A stretch of DNA of 45,754 bases from Lachnospiraceae bacterium (GTDB taxonomy: Bacteria; Bacillota; Clostridia; Lachnospirales; Lachnospiraceae), in NCBI GenBank assembly GCA_016284175.1, contig JAEEOJ010000060.1:1-45754 (forward strand), given 5' to 3'. Shown piece by piece: positions 36,057 through 44,369 of the stretch. A model generated the notes under the pieces. It did not search any database, was not told where the DNA came from, and saw only the letters and a list, made by a program, of their open reading frames with translations. Every line of letters starts with the position of its first letter. Position 1 is the stretch's first letter. The translations under genes and the position numbers were made by a program.

Positions 36057-37307
36057 TTATTTTATGTCTCCGGCATTAAGTTCGTTGTACTTTGCAATCA
36101 TGTAATCAACGGTATTCTTTGTGCCATTGCCATAGCCCTGCCAGCATTCGTTTCTGACTTCTTCTCTGCCCTTGGCGAACTCATCGCTCTCGATGCAGGA
36201 GTCGATTAAGTTCTTGATATCCGAAAGATTGTCGGATGTAATCATCTTACCGAGTCTCGGAAGTGCGGACAGTGTCCAGATGTCTTCGTCGAGCCACCAG
36301 AGGTCGTAAGCCGATGTATCAAACTCTGTATCAGTGTAGATGACGGGCTTGTCGTAAACAAGCGCAAAGTCAAATACTACACCCGAGAAATCCGAGATAA
36401 GGATATCGGATCTTTTAAGAACTTCAAAGTTATCTCTGTCGCGGTTCCATTCAAGCTGCTCTGAATCGGGGAATTCTTTCATCAGCGAATCCATCAGTTC
36501 TTTTTCCGCGGTAAAGGATTGAGGATGAGGTCTGACGGTTACGTGATATCCTGTATCAAGCAATGCTTTTATGATCTCGCCTTTGAACTTGTTAAAGAGC
36601 GAAGTCTCGCCCCAGGTGGGTGCGATAAGAACTGTGCGTTCGTGCTTAAGAGTCTCGCCGCTTTCTTTAAGTCTTTTGACCATTTCATCCATGTAAGGAA
36701 TACCGGTCATGTGCAGGTCTTTCGCAGGAAGGTTTCGCAGTGCCTCAAGTTTTCTTATCTGTCTTTCGTGGAAATCTCCGGCGATTAAAACCGCATCGTA
36801 GTAGTCTAAACCGAACATTCTGTAGAAATTGATTTCACCGGCTGCATGAGGAATGTGGATATAGTAATCCACTTCTCTCGAGCGCTTCCACTGGTAGACA
36901 TCCAGTCCCGGAGTCGTCGCAAGAACAACCGAAGCGTTTAGGAAATTAAGCTTTGAAAAAGCTTTGTTTCCTTCGCCCAAATATCTCGCCTTCACATGAT
37001 CCAGGCCACAGGAAAGACCCGGGTCGTCTGCGGAGGCTGTCAGATATTCAACATCAATTCCTCTGTCGTTGAATTCCCTGCAGATCGGCTCGAAGGTATT
37101 CCAGTACCTTTTATCATCCGCAAAGATAACGTAGGGAATTTTGTCGCTCTTTATTTCTTCTTTTTTGCCGCTTGTAAGTTTGAAGCGTATCTTTACCCAG
37201 GCCACCCTGATAATGTATCCGACTGCGCCGAATACACCGATAAGCACTGCAAAAAGCATGCTTCCCGTTCCGGGGTCTATGTAAAGCAGTAAATTATCAG
37301 TCGACAT
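36057..37307 (-). CDS. Membrane-anchored TagF-like CDP-glycerol glycerophosphotransferase family protein
   Basis: This 416-residue protein has an N-terminal membrane segment (residues 5-36) carrying YIDPGTGS, a short motif often found in envelope-polymer proteins, then a cytoplasmic glycerophosphotransferase-type domain. Visible family motifs are HIPHAAGE (151-158), APTWG (229-233), RPHPQS (259-264) and SDFSGVVFDFA (305-315), covering the catalytic His and the CDP-ribitol/glycerol-binding region of TagF/TagB enzymes. The likely reaction is transfer of glycerol phosphate or ribitol phosphate to a polymer or lipid-linked acceptor. It starts 9 bp after the YidC-sulfatase fusion gene, so they are co-expressed. 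The exact polymer is unknown. Confidence 0.85.
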   Translation of the reverse strand: MSTDNLLLYIDPGTGSMLFAVLIGVFGAVGYIIRVAWVKIRFKLTSGKKEEIKSDKIPYVIFADDKRYWNTFEPICREFNDRGIDVEYLTASADDPGLSCGLDHVKARYLGEGNKAFSKLNFLNASVVLATTPGLDVYQWKRSREVDYYIHIPHAAGEINFYRMFGLDYYDAVLIAGDFHERQIRKLEALRNLPAKDLHMTGIPYMDEMVKRLKESGETLKHERTVLIAPTWGETSLFNKFKGEIIKALLDTGYHVTVRPHPQSFTAEKELMDSLMKEFPDSEQLEWNRDRDNFEVLKRSDILISDFSGVVFDFALVYDKPVIYTDTEFDTSAYDLWWLDEDIWTLSALPRLGKMITSDNLSDIKNLIDSCIESDEFAKGREEVRNECWQGYGNGTKNTVDYMIAKYNELNAGDIK

Positions 37308-37316
37308 TCTTTCTTC

Positions 37317-40082
37317 CTATCTGTTGTCTTTAAGAATCTTCCAGTTGTTTTTATCTCTCATGTCTCCTTCAACGGAAAACCATATTCCGTCGATGAAAGT
37401 TGTTCCATTATTTGTAATTACGTCAGGATTGTGCGAACCGAGAATCTTCTGCGGTTCATGTTTCGCATCGTTGGTAATAGCCTTGCCCGTAAAAGGATTG
37501 ACAGGGTTTTCCACGATTCCGTCAAGCGCATACACGGGAACATCGCCGTTTGTCATAAACTGCTCGTCGGTCGTAAATCCGTGGCTGTCAAAATCTTTTA
37601 TCATAAGCAGAGGATAATAACTTTCGATATCCGTCTCGTCATCACCGCTGCCGTCAATATCAAACATATCGTTGTGGTAAACCCACTTTCCGTGGTCCGA
37701 AACAATTATGATTCTCGTATTGTCGTATACGCCCTGTTCTTTTAAGTAATCAAGCCATTCGCCGATTCGAAGCATCGCGCACATATTAACCTGATAGCTT
37801 CCGATCTGAACATCGTTTTCCATATCAAGCGTTACGCCGTCAACTGTGTATCTGTCCGCATGCTCTTTTTCATAGCCTTCGTTGTCGACATAGTATGCGA
37901 CCTCGTACTCGGGCTCCTTGAAATAAATCGGCCAGTGCGTAAGCTCGTTGTCTATCATTAAGAAATTATCCGAAGCATCATCGCTTATCTCGGTCATATC
38001 AATAAGGTTGGTGATTGTCAGATAATCTTCCATAACCTCTTCGTTGATACCGGTGCATCTGTAAAGACCGTCTTTTACGATTGCAGTCGAATTCTTCATT
38101 TCACTTAAGAATCTCTCGTTTCCGATACTCTCGTTGTACGAACCGTGATTGTAAAGATGATTCTGAATTGCCAGCGGCGCAATCTTAGTAATCGAATAGC
38201 AGAAGAAGTTTCTGAAGTTTCTGTCGGAGACGTTCACCTTCTGTGCATTCCAGTAGTAACCCTTGGTGATAAACGTCTTCATGCCCGGATAATCGCTGTA
38301 AATCGAAAGGTCGGGAACCGTACTGTATCCTGCATAAGGAGGGTCGCAGACGGTAACATTGTAGCCCTGCTCATAAAATAAAGCGGGCATAACTTTTAAG
38401 GCCTCATCATGCTTGTCTCGTAAAAGTTCCGTATCCCTCTTGTTCATCTCTTCGGGCGTATATTCGTATCCGCCGAAAATCGCAGGTGCACCGTAGTTGG
38501 TACAGAGGCCGTGAGATATGGTGTTCGGATAATATGTGAAGCCGTCGTAAATTTCCTTTAATTCGGGCTTTTCGTTCACGAAGTAAGGAATGTATTCGTT
38601 CATTCCTCGATCGAGCATGAACACAATTACGTTTTTGCCACCGGTACTTAAGTTAAACGAAGGCTTTTCCGTATTGACTGATTCGATAACGGACTTAAGG
38701 CTCCTGATTTCTTTCTGGATTGCTCCGCAGTTAATCACGGACATTCCGAATATCGCAAGAGTGCCTGCAATCAAAAGCACTCTTAATTTCTTGCCGAGCA
38801 AAAGGGTTAAAGCCACGCCTGCTGCCACAACAAGCACGATAACCGCAAGGTTGATTAATATCAGTTTATGTGGTGCAGAGTACTCTTCGGTATACGCAAG
38901 CGCACTGTTTAAGATGACATTGTTCTTTCCAAAGAACATATAGTTAACGGTTGCCACAAAACAGAGCACGCACATCACAACGTTTAAAATGCTCTTTATT
39001 TTCTTGTCCAACAGACCATAAAAGACAGAGAACCACACTAAGAAAAGACCGATTGCAATGCATGCGGCACTTACGACAAACCAGAGCGGATTCAGGAAAT
39101 GATAAATATCCACGAACTCCTGCGGCGAGGATTTTATAACCGCAGAAGGAATGAGAATACCGGTCAGAATTGTCATATAAATTCCGCCGAGTAAGAAAAG
39201 CTTTCCGTCGGTTTCTTTTATGTCTTTTTTCTTTAAAAGATTCTTCTTTGAAACAATCGAAATTACCAGAGGCACAAAGCAGATAAACGCAAGCAGCACA
39301 AGGATAAGTAAAAACGATTTGCTGCCCGTCTTCTTCATGACGAAAGGAAGAGATCCTAAAAGAATCACGCCCACTGCGGAAAATGCAATATTCAAAACCT
39401 TCTTTGCGGTCTGCGATTTGTAATATATCGTTTTAACCAGTGAGAAAAGGTTGTTTAAAGTCCAGTAGAAAACGAGTCCCGCGGGGGATTTGTATAAAAA
39501 GAAAAAGAAGAAAATCGCCATCGCATAAAGCTGGATTTTGTTCTTCAGAGGATATCCTTTCGTAAACACGATACAGGATATAAGGTTCAGTGATGTCATC
39601 ACTATGGGTAAAAGATTAATTGAAAAAGCACCGAGAGTAATCAGGGCATCGGGAGCGCCGAGATTAGCTATCGGACCGAATGATACATTCTGAATTGCAT
39701 CAAGATGGGATAAGAACTGATATGCGGCGATGAAAAAAGGTATCTCCAAAAGAAGAGAGACAGAACTTTTGAATACATCCGTAGGCTTGTATCCGTTCTG
39801 TCTGTAATATGTTTGCAGCATCATCATTCTTTCGTCGCCTTTGAAAGTCTTTCTGATGTGTGCAACACCTTTTCTTAATTTGTTTTCGATATTCCTTTCT
39901 TCTTCCTGAACCGCATCCGCTCTGTTGTATAAAGGAAGAACCAAAAGGTTCATTGAAAGGCTTAACGCAATGATCGAAAGACCGGGATTGTTAAGCCCTT
40001 TTTGTGCTACAGTAAAAACGTATTCGAAAAAAATCTGCAACGGTCTTATCATGACCGTGTAAATCACTTGAAAAACACTCAT
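37317..40082 (-). CDS. YidC/Oxa1-like domain fused to a sulfatase-superfamily (LtaS-like) domain
   Basis: A 921-residue protein in three parts. Residues 1-225 match YidC/Oxa1/Alb3 insertases: GLSIIALSLSMNLLVLP, a cytoplasmic charged hairpin, and the last helix pair with PAGLVFYWTLNNLFS (200-214). Residues 228-455 hold about six more membrane helices. Residues 480-921 are an extracytoplasmic alkaline-phosphatase/sulfatase-fold domain: VIVFMLDRG with metal ligand Asp491, candidate nucleophile Thr528 in HGLCTNYGAP, and IIIVSDHG with Asp796 and His797. In LtaS-type enzymes such a Thr carries a glycerophosphate intermediate. The YidC part has Asn45 where Gram-positive YidC has an essential Arg. 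The ribosome binding site is weak; the gene starts 2 bp after ctp. Possible role: phosphoglycerol transfer to an envelope polymer or protein. Confidence 0.85.
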   Translation of the reverse strand: MSVFQVIYTVMIRPLQIFFEYVFTVAQKGLNNPGLSIIALSLSMNLLVLPLYNRADAVQEEERNIENKLRKGVAHIRKTFKGDERMMMLQTYYRQNGYKPTDVFKSSVSLLLEIPFFIAAYQFLSHLDAIQNVSFGPIANLGAPDALITLGAFSINLLPIVMTSLNLISCIVFTKGYPLKNKIQLYAMAIFFFFFLYKSPAGLVFYWTLNNLFSLVKTIYYKSQTAKKVLNIAFSAVGVILLGSLPFVMKKTGSKSFLLILVLLAFICFVPLVISIVSKKNLLKKKDIKETDGKLFLLGGIYMTILTGILIPSAVIKSSPQEFVDIYHFLNPLWFVVSAACIAIGLFLVWFSVFYGLLDKKIKSILNVVMCVLCFVATVNYMFFGKNNVILNSALAYTEEYSAPHKLILINLAVIVLVVAAGVALTLLLGKKLRVLLIAGTLAIFGMSVINCGAIQKEIRSLKSVIESVNTEKPSFNLSTGGKNVIVFMLDRGMNEYIPYFVNEKPELKEIYDGFTYYPNTISHGLCTNYGAPAIFGGYEYTPEEMNKRDTELLRDKHDEALKVMPALFYEQGYNVTVCDPPYAGYSTVPDLSIYSDYPGMKTFITKGYYWNAQKVNVSDRNFRNFFCYSITKIAPLAIQNHLYNHGSYNESIGNERFLSEMKNSTAIVKDGLYRCTGINEEVMEDYLTITNLIDMTEISDDASDNFLMIDNELTHWPIYFKEPEYEVAYYVDNEGYEKEHADRYTVDGVTLDMENDVQIGSYQVNMCAMLRIGEWLDYLKEQGVYDNTRIIIVSDHGKWVYHNDMFDIDGSGDDETDIESYYPLLMIKDFDSHGFTTDEQFMTNGDVPVYALDGIVENPVNPFTGKAITNDAKHEPQKILGSHNPDVITNNGTTFIDGIWFSVEGDMRDKNNWKILKDNR

Positions 40083-40084
40083 TT

Positions 40085-41350
40085 TTAGTTAATTTTATCC
40101 TTCAGGTAGTCCATTGCGTAATCCAACTGATTGTCGGTTTGATCCTCAAGATATTTTTCTGAATCAAATTTAACTTCTTCGTCGGGTTCAATACCGATTT
40201 TATGAATATTGTTGCCGTTGGGCGTATAGTATTTGCTTGTGGTAATCTTGATAGCCGAACCGTCGCCCAAAGGTAAAATGCTCTGGACAATACCTTTGCC
40301 GTATGTGGTGGTTCCGATAAGTGTACCTATACCGTAATCCTTGATGGCACCTGCCATGATTTCGGAAGCCGAAGCAGAACCGCCGTCAATTAAAACTACC
40401 ATGGGAACGTCAATTTTTTTCTTGCCGTCGCATGAAAATTCATTGCGGTTGCCGTACTTGTCTTCTGTATAAACAATCAGTCCCTGAGGAAGAAGTTCGC
40501 GACAGATATCAACTACTACATCGAGGTTTCCGCCGGGGTTACCTCTTAAGTCGATAATAAGTCCGCTCATATTTGCGCTTCTTGCAGCATTGATGGCTTC
40601 TTCAAACTGACTTGTTGTAATCGCATCAAACTCGGTAATCTTTATGTACCAGATACCGTTTTCTTTTTCGCTGTACTCAACGGTAGGAGTATCAATTTTT
40701 CTTCTCTCAAGTGTAACGTCTTTCTTGCCGTCAGCACCTTCTATGGTAAGTGTAACAAATGTACCTTCCTCACCTCTGATGTATGATACAACTTCGTTTA
40801 AAGTCTTGCCGTACATTTCCATGCCGTCAACAGCCACGATGTAATCGCCGACATTTAATTCTCCGCTTTCCTTTGCGGAACCGCCTTCGATAAAGCTCTC
40901 AATCGTAGCATATCCGACTTCTGTATCCATTCTTAAGTATGCGCCGACACCTTCGTAATTGCCGTTCCAGCTGGCGGTCATATCCTTGTACTCTTCGGGT
41001 GAGTAATAAACAGTGTAAGGATCGCCCACGCCGTTCATGATACCGTAATAAAGACCGTTTTCAAGGTCTTCGTCATCAACATCCTCGTAATAATATGCTT
41101 TGATATATTTTTCGAGCTGGTCTATTTTGCTTAAAGTATCCGAATTTATAAAACTGCTCTGTGCGGTAAGTTTTTCGTACTTGTCTTTGTTTAATCCGAT
41201 TGTCAGTCCGACGATTAATAAAACTATTAAAATAATCGATCCCGAACCGATAATAAGTCCTAAGAAAAATACAAGAATTGTTCTGATTACTGCCCAGACT
41301 CTGCCTTTCTTTTTAGGCTTTTCCTGAGCGTTTAAATTTGTGTTGTCCAC
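40085..41350 (-). CDS. S41 family C-terminal processing peptidase (GTG start)
   Basis: This 421-residue protein has a cytoplasmic Lys-rich start, one membrane helix (about 22-53), then an external part with a PDZ domain (about 130-205) and the S41 protease domain. The catalytic Ser327 lies in GGSASASEI and the Lys352 in YGKGIVQS, 25 residues apart as in Prc/CtpA; both are present, so it should be active. Such proteases trim or degrade wall hydrolases and secreted proteins; a target among the neighbouring M23 hydrolase, FtsX or YidC-sulfatase proteins is plausible. The start is GTG at 41350 behind TTGGAGG. Confidence 0.94.
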   Translation of the reverse strand: MDNTNLNAQEKPKKKGRVWAVIRTILVFFLGLIIGSGSIILIVLLIVGLTIGLNKDKYEKLTAQSSFINSDTLSKIDQLEKYIKAYYYEDVDDEDLENGLYYGIMNGVGDPYTVYYSPEEYKDMTASWNGNYEGVGAYLRMDTEVGYATIESFIEGGSAKESGELNVGDYIVAVDGMEMYGKTLNEVVSYIRGEEGTFVTLTIEGADGKKDVTLERRKIDTPTVEYSEKENGIWYIKITEFDAITTSQFEEAINAARSANMSGLIIDLRGNPGGNLDVVVDICRELLPQGLIVYTEDKYGNRNEFSCDGKKKIDVPMVVLIDGGSASASEIMAGAIKDYGIGTLIGTTTYGKGIVQSILPLGDGSAIKITTSKYYTPNGNNIHKIGIEPDEEVKFDSEKYLEDQTDNQLDYAMDYLKDKIN

Positions 41351-41397
41351 AACCGGCCTCCAATGATAAAGGTTTTTCTTTCAATGATTCAATGATA

Positions 41398-42714
41398 TTA
41401 AGGTTTAACTATATAATTCCAAGGCGATACGTATTCGCCGTTTAATCTTACGCTGAAATGGAGATGGTTACCTGTACTTCTGCCCGTAGAACCTACGAAA
41501 GCGATAACGTCTCCTCTCTTAACTTCCTGGCCTTCCGATACGTTGAGCTTGGAAGCATGCATATAAACCGTATACAGTCCGCCGCCGTGATCAATCATAA
41601 CGTAGTTACCCATAGCACCGGTGTATGATGCGGAAACAACTTCTCCGTCATACGCTGCCAGAATGTTCGAACCTGCGGGTGCCGCAAGATCGACGCCGTT
41701 ATGGAACAGATTAATCTTAAGCGTAGGATGAATTCTGTTACCGAAATCCGAAGAAACGTATTTGTATGCGGGACACGGCCAGCAGAATGCGCCGCCGTCG
41801 TAAACACGCATATTTTCAAGAGCTTTCTTTTCCTGGGCTACTATTCTTTCAAGTTCGGAAATCGTTGCGTTCTGCTCTGCAATTTCCGCCTCCAATTCTC
41901 TAAGGGCTCTTTCCTGGTCGCCTATCGCATTCTCAACAGACGCAATCTCAGCCTCTTTCTGGCTGATAAGTTCTTCTATCGCTGCCTGCTCGTCTTCTGC
42001 GGCTTCCTTGGTTGCCTGTAAGAGTGCTTCTTCTTCTTCAAGCTGTTCTTCGCAGATTGTTACATATTCAACGGTTTCCTGATATTCCTTAAACATTCTG
42101 TCGTCATATTTCGAGAGATCCTCAATATAATCCATCTGATTCAGGAAATCACCAAGACCTTTGGAATTTAAAAGAAGTTCAAGATAGAAACTGTCGCCCT
42201 GCTCGTAGATTGCCTTAACTCTCTTTTTCATGCACTCATACTGGTTGTCTTTAATAGCGATTGCTTCCTCGAGATCTTTTTTGGTTTCCTCGATCTGTTT
42301 TTCTTTTACGGCAATCTGACCTTTTAAGTCTGCGATTTTATCTTCTATGGCAACAACCTGGGCGTCAAGTTCGGAAACATACTGGGAAAGATCTGCCTTG
42401 CTGTTTTCGAGAGACTGTTTTATTTTTTCGACATTCGTTTTGCCTTTTGCAAGCTCATTCTTTTCGTTCCTTGCAGAACTGATTGCAGCCTCTTTTTCTT
42501 TTATGGACTGTTCGAGAGCGCTCTTTTCGGCGTTCTTTTTATCCTTTTCCTCGTCATCCTTTGAATCATCGCCTGTTTCAGTCGTTGTCTTATCGGATGA
42601 ATCGGTAGGATTGGCAGAAACTGTAGCGGAAAACGGAGTCGAAAATAAAAGTCCCATTATCAAAACCGGAATAATAATTTTGATTACCAGTTTGTTAACT
42701 TTAATTCGACTCAT
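41398..42714 (-). CDS. Coiled-coil M23 (LytM) murein hydrolase, FtsEX partner
   Basis: This 438-residue secreted protein has a signal peptide (cleavage near Ala34), a long coiled coil (about 50-300) like EnvC and PcsB, and a C-terminal LytM domain. The zinc ligands are complete: His338 and Asp342 in HNGVD, His419 in HLH, plus the catalytic His386 and His417. Unlike E. coli EnvC, which has a degenerate domain and activates amidases, this should cut peptidoglycan peptides itself. It is 13 bp after ftsX, fitting control of its activity by the FtsEX ATPase at the division site. Confidence 0.94.
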   Translation of the reverse strand: MSRIKVNKLVIKIIIPVLIMGLLFSTPFSATVSANPTDSSDKTTTETGDDSKDDEEKDKKNAEKSALEQSIKEKEAAISSARNEKNELAKGKTNVEKIKQSLENSKADLSQYVSELDAQVVAIEDKIADLKGQIAVKEKQIEETKKDLEEAIAIKDNQYECMKKRVKAIYEQGDSFYLELLLNSKGLGDFLNQMDYIEDLSKYDDRMFKEYQETVEYVTICEEQLEEEEALLQATKEAAEDEQAAIEELISQKEAEIASVENAIGDQERALRELEAEIAEQNATISELERIVAQEKKALENMRVYDGGAFCWPCPAYKYVSSDFGNRIHPTLKINLFHNGVDLAAPAGSNILAAYDGEVVSASYTGAMGNYVMIDHGGGLYTVYMHASKLNVSEGQEVKRGDVIAFVGSTGRSTGNHLHFSVRLNGEYVSPWNYIVKP

Positions 42715-42727
42715 AAAAACTCCGAAA

Positions 42728-43618
42728 TTAAACTTTCAAATGTTTGCGAACCGTAAAGAAACTTCCGACAAAACCGATTCCCACACCAAGTACAAGCGAG
42801 AAAGGAATCAGATATGTGAATATTTCAAATGCGGGCATAAATGTCAGGAACGAAAGGAAAGCAAACTTATCCGTAATTAAATCTGTGACAATTTCGTACA
42901 GATAGTACAAAACTCCCATGGGAATTGCAGCACCGATAAGTCCCAAAATCATTCCTTCAAATACGAAGGGGGCACGCACGAAAAAGTCGGTGGCGCCTAC
43001 ATATTTCATAATCGTAATTTCTTCCTTACGAACGGAAATACCCATCGTAACCGTATTGCTGATAAGGAATATACTTACCGCAAAGAGGATAACTATAATT
43101 CCTATAAATACATAAACCAAAACCATATTGATACCCGAAAGCGTATCTGCGGTAAAGTCTGATTTGTTGATTTTTCTGACACCGTCGACACCTTCGAGAT
43201 AATTTACAAGTTCACTCTGTTTGGAAACATCGCCGAGATAAATCTGGTAGTTTGCGCAGTTCTCAAGAGGGTTCTCAGTGAAGCCTTCAGCATATTCGCC
43301 GAGCTGAACCGAGAATTTTTCCCATGCTTCCTCAGCTGTAACGAGTTCGTATCTTGCAACCTCGGAACGACGTCCGATCATATCGCCGATTTCATCGATA
43401 CGCTCATTGGTAATTCCTTCCTCAAAGAATACCGTAATGGAAACATTCTGCTCTGCGTTCTGAACTATATTCCAAACATTGAATGCTATAGCATAAAAGA
43501 TACCGAATACGAAAAGACAGGCTGAAATGGTGGCTACCGTTACAAATGCGAACCATTTGTTTTTGAATATGCCAAGGATGCCCTGTTCGATGGTATAAAA
43601 GAAAGTTCTAATCTTCAT
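42728..43618 (-). CDS. ftsX: Cell division protein FtsX
   Basis: I start it at the ATG at 43618, 8 nt after GGAGG, rather than at 43651; the gene then overlaps ftsE by 11 bp. The 296-residue membrane protein has four membrane helices: one near residues 20-50, an external loop of about 120 residues that in this family binds the coiled-coil hydrolase, and three more, with the conserved VRKEEITIMKYVGAT cytoplasmic coupling segment between them. It transmits ATP hydrolysis by FtsE to the wall hydrolase outside. Confidence 0.96.
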   Translation of the reverse strand: MKIRTFFYTIEQGILGIFKNKWFAFVTVATISACLFVFGIFYAIAFNVWNIVQNAEQNVSITVFFEEGITNERIDEIGDMIGRRSEVARYELVTAEEAWEKFSVQLGEYAEGFTENPLENCANYQIYLGDVSKQSELVNYLEGVDGVRKINKSDFTADTLSGINMVLVYVFIGIIVILFAVSIFLISNTVTMGISVRKEEITIMKYVGATDFFVRAPFVFEGMILGLIGAAIPMGVLYYLYEIVTDLITDKFAFLSFLTFMPAFEIFTYLIPFSLVLGVGIGFVGSFFTVRKHLKV

Positions 43619-44351
43619 CGAAATAACCTCCGTTCTCGGCATCGGAAACAATCATACCCTGTCTTATAGTAACTACTCTCTTCTTCATCTCATTAACGAG
43701 TTTTTCGTTGTGAGTAACTACTACAACAGTAGTGCCGTTTTCATTGATGGTCTCCAAAAGACGCATGATTTCCTGTGTGTTGTAAAGGTCCAGGTTACCT
43801 GTAGGCTCGTCAGCAAGAAGAAGCTTGGGCTGGTTAACCAAAGCTCTTGCTATAGCAACCCTCTGCTGCTCACCGCCGGCAAGCTGCTTGGGTTTAGCCT
43901 TATATTTTCCGGCAAGTCCTACGAGGGAAAGCATGCTCGGAACGTTGGTTCTGATTTCTCTTTCGGATTTCTGGGCGATTCTCTGTGCGAATGCGACATT
44001 CTCATACACGTTTCTGTCTTTTAGGAGCCTGAAGTCCTGAAAAACAACTCCGAGCGTTCTTCTGAACTTCGGAATTTTACCGTGCTTGATTGTCATAAGA
44101 TTGAATCCGTTAACGAATATCGTACCGCTGTCTGCTTTAAGTTCTCTTAAAAGCAGCTTTATAAGTGTGGATTTACCCGCACCTGAAACTCCGACGATAA
44201 ATACGAATTCGCCCTGCTTAACTTTCAGATTGATATTGGAAAGAGCGGGAACACCGTCGGAAAATGTTTTGCTTACATCGTCAAGATAGATGGCGTAATC
44301 GGCGATTTCATCCATGGCCGAATCGCGTCTTCTTCTCTTCTTCTCTGCCAT
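43608..44351 (-). CDS. ftsE: Cell division ATP-binding protein FtsE
   Basis: This 247-residue ABC ATPase carries Walker A GVSGAGKST at 54-62, the signature LAGGEQQRVAIARAL at about 157-171, Walker B LLADEPTGNLD and the switch histidine VVVTHN. It has a basic N-terminal extension of about 20 residues (MAEKKRRRRDS); the ATG at 44351 has TTAGGAG upstream, with an alternative Met at residue 13. It works with FtsX and is followed by its membrane partner and the murein hydrolase. It starts 18 bp after the PucR-type regulator gene. Confidence 0.97.
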   Translation of the reverse strand: MAEKKRRRRDSAMDEIADYAIYLDDVSKTFSDGVPALSNINLKVKQGEFVFIVGVSGAGKSTLIKLLLRELKADSGTIFVNGFNLMTIKHGKIPKFRRTLGVVFQDFRLLKDRNVYENVAFAQRIAQKSEREIRTNVPSMLSLVGLAGKYKAKPKQLAGGEQQRVAIARALVNQPKLLLADEPTGNLDLYNTQEIMRLLETINENGTTVVVVTHNEKLVNEMKKRVVTIRQGMIVSDAENGGYFDED

Positions 44352-44369
44352 TTAATTTAAACTCCTAAA

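Noticed and set aside
40085-42714. Frameshift or split genes in the envelope operon
   Set aside because: Both the S41 protease and M23 hydrolase are full length with complete active sites; close spacing is normal operon packing.
42347-42880. 177-codon + strand frame across the M23 gene and ftsX
   Set aside because: Antisense to the coiled-coil region; Ser/Phe richness reflects Glu/Lys codons on the other strand.
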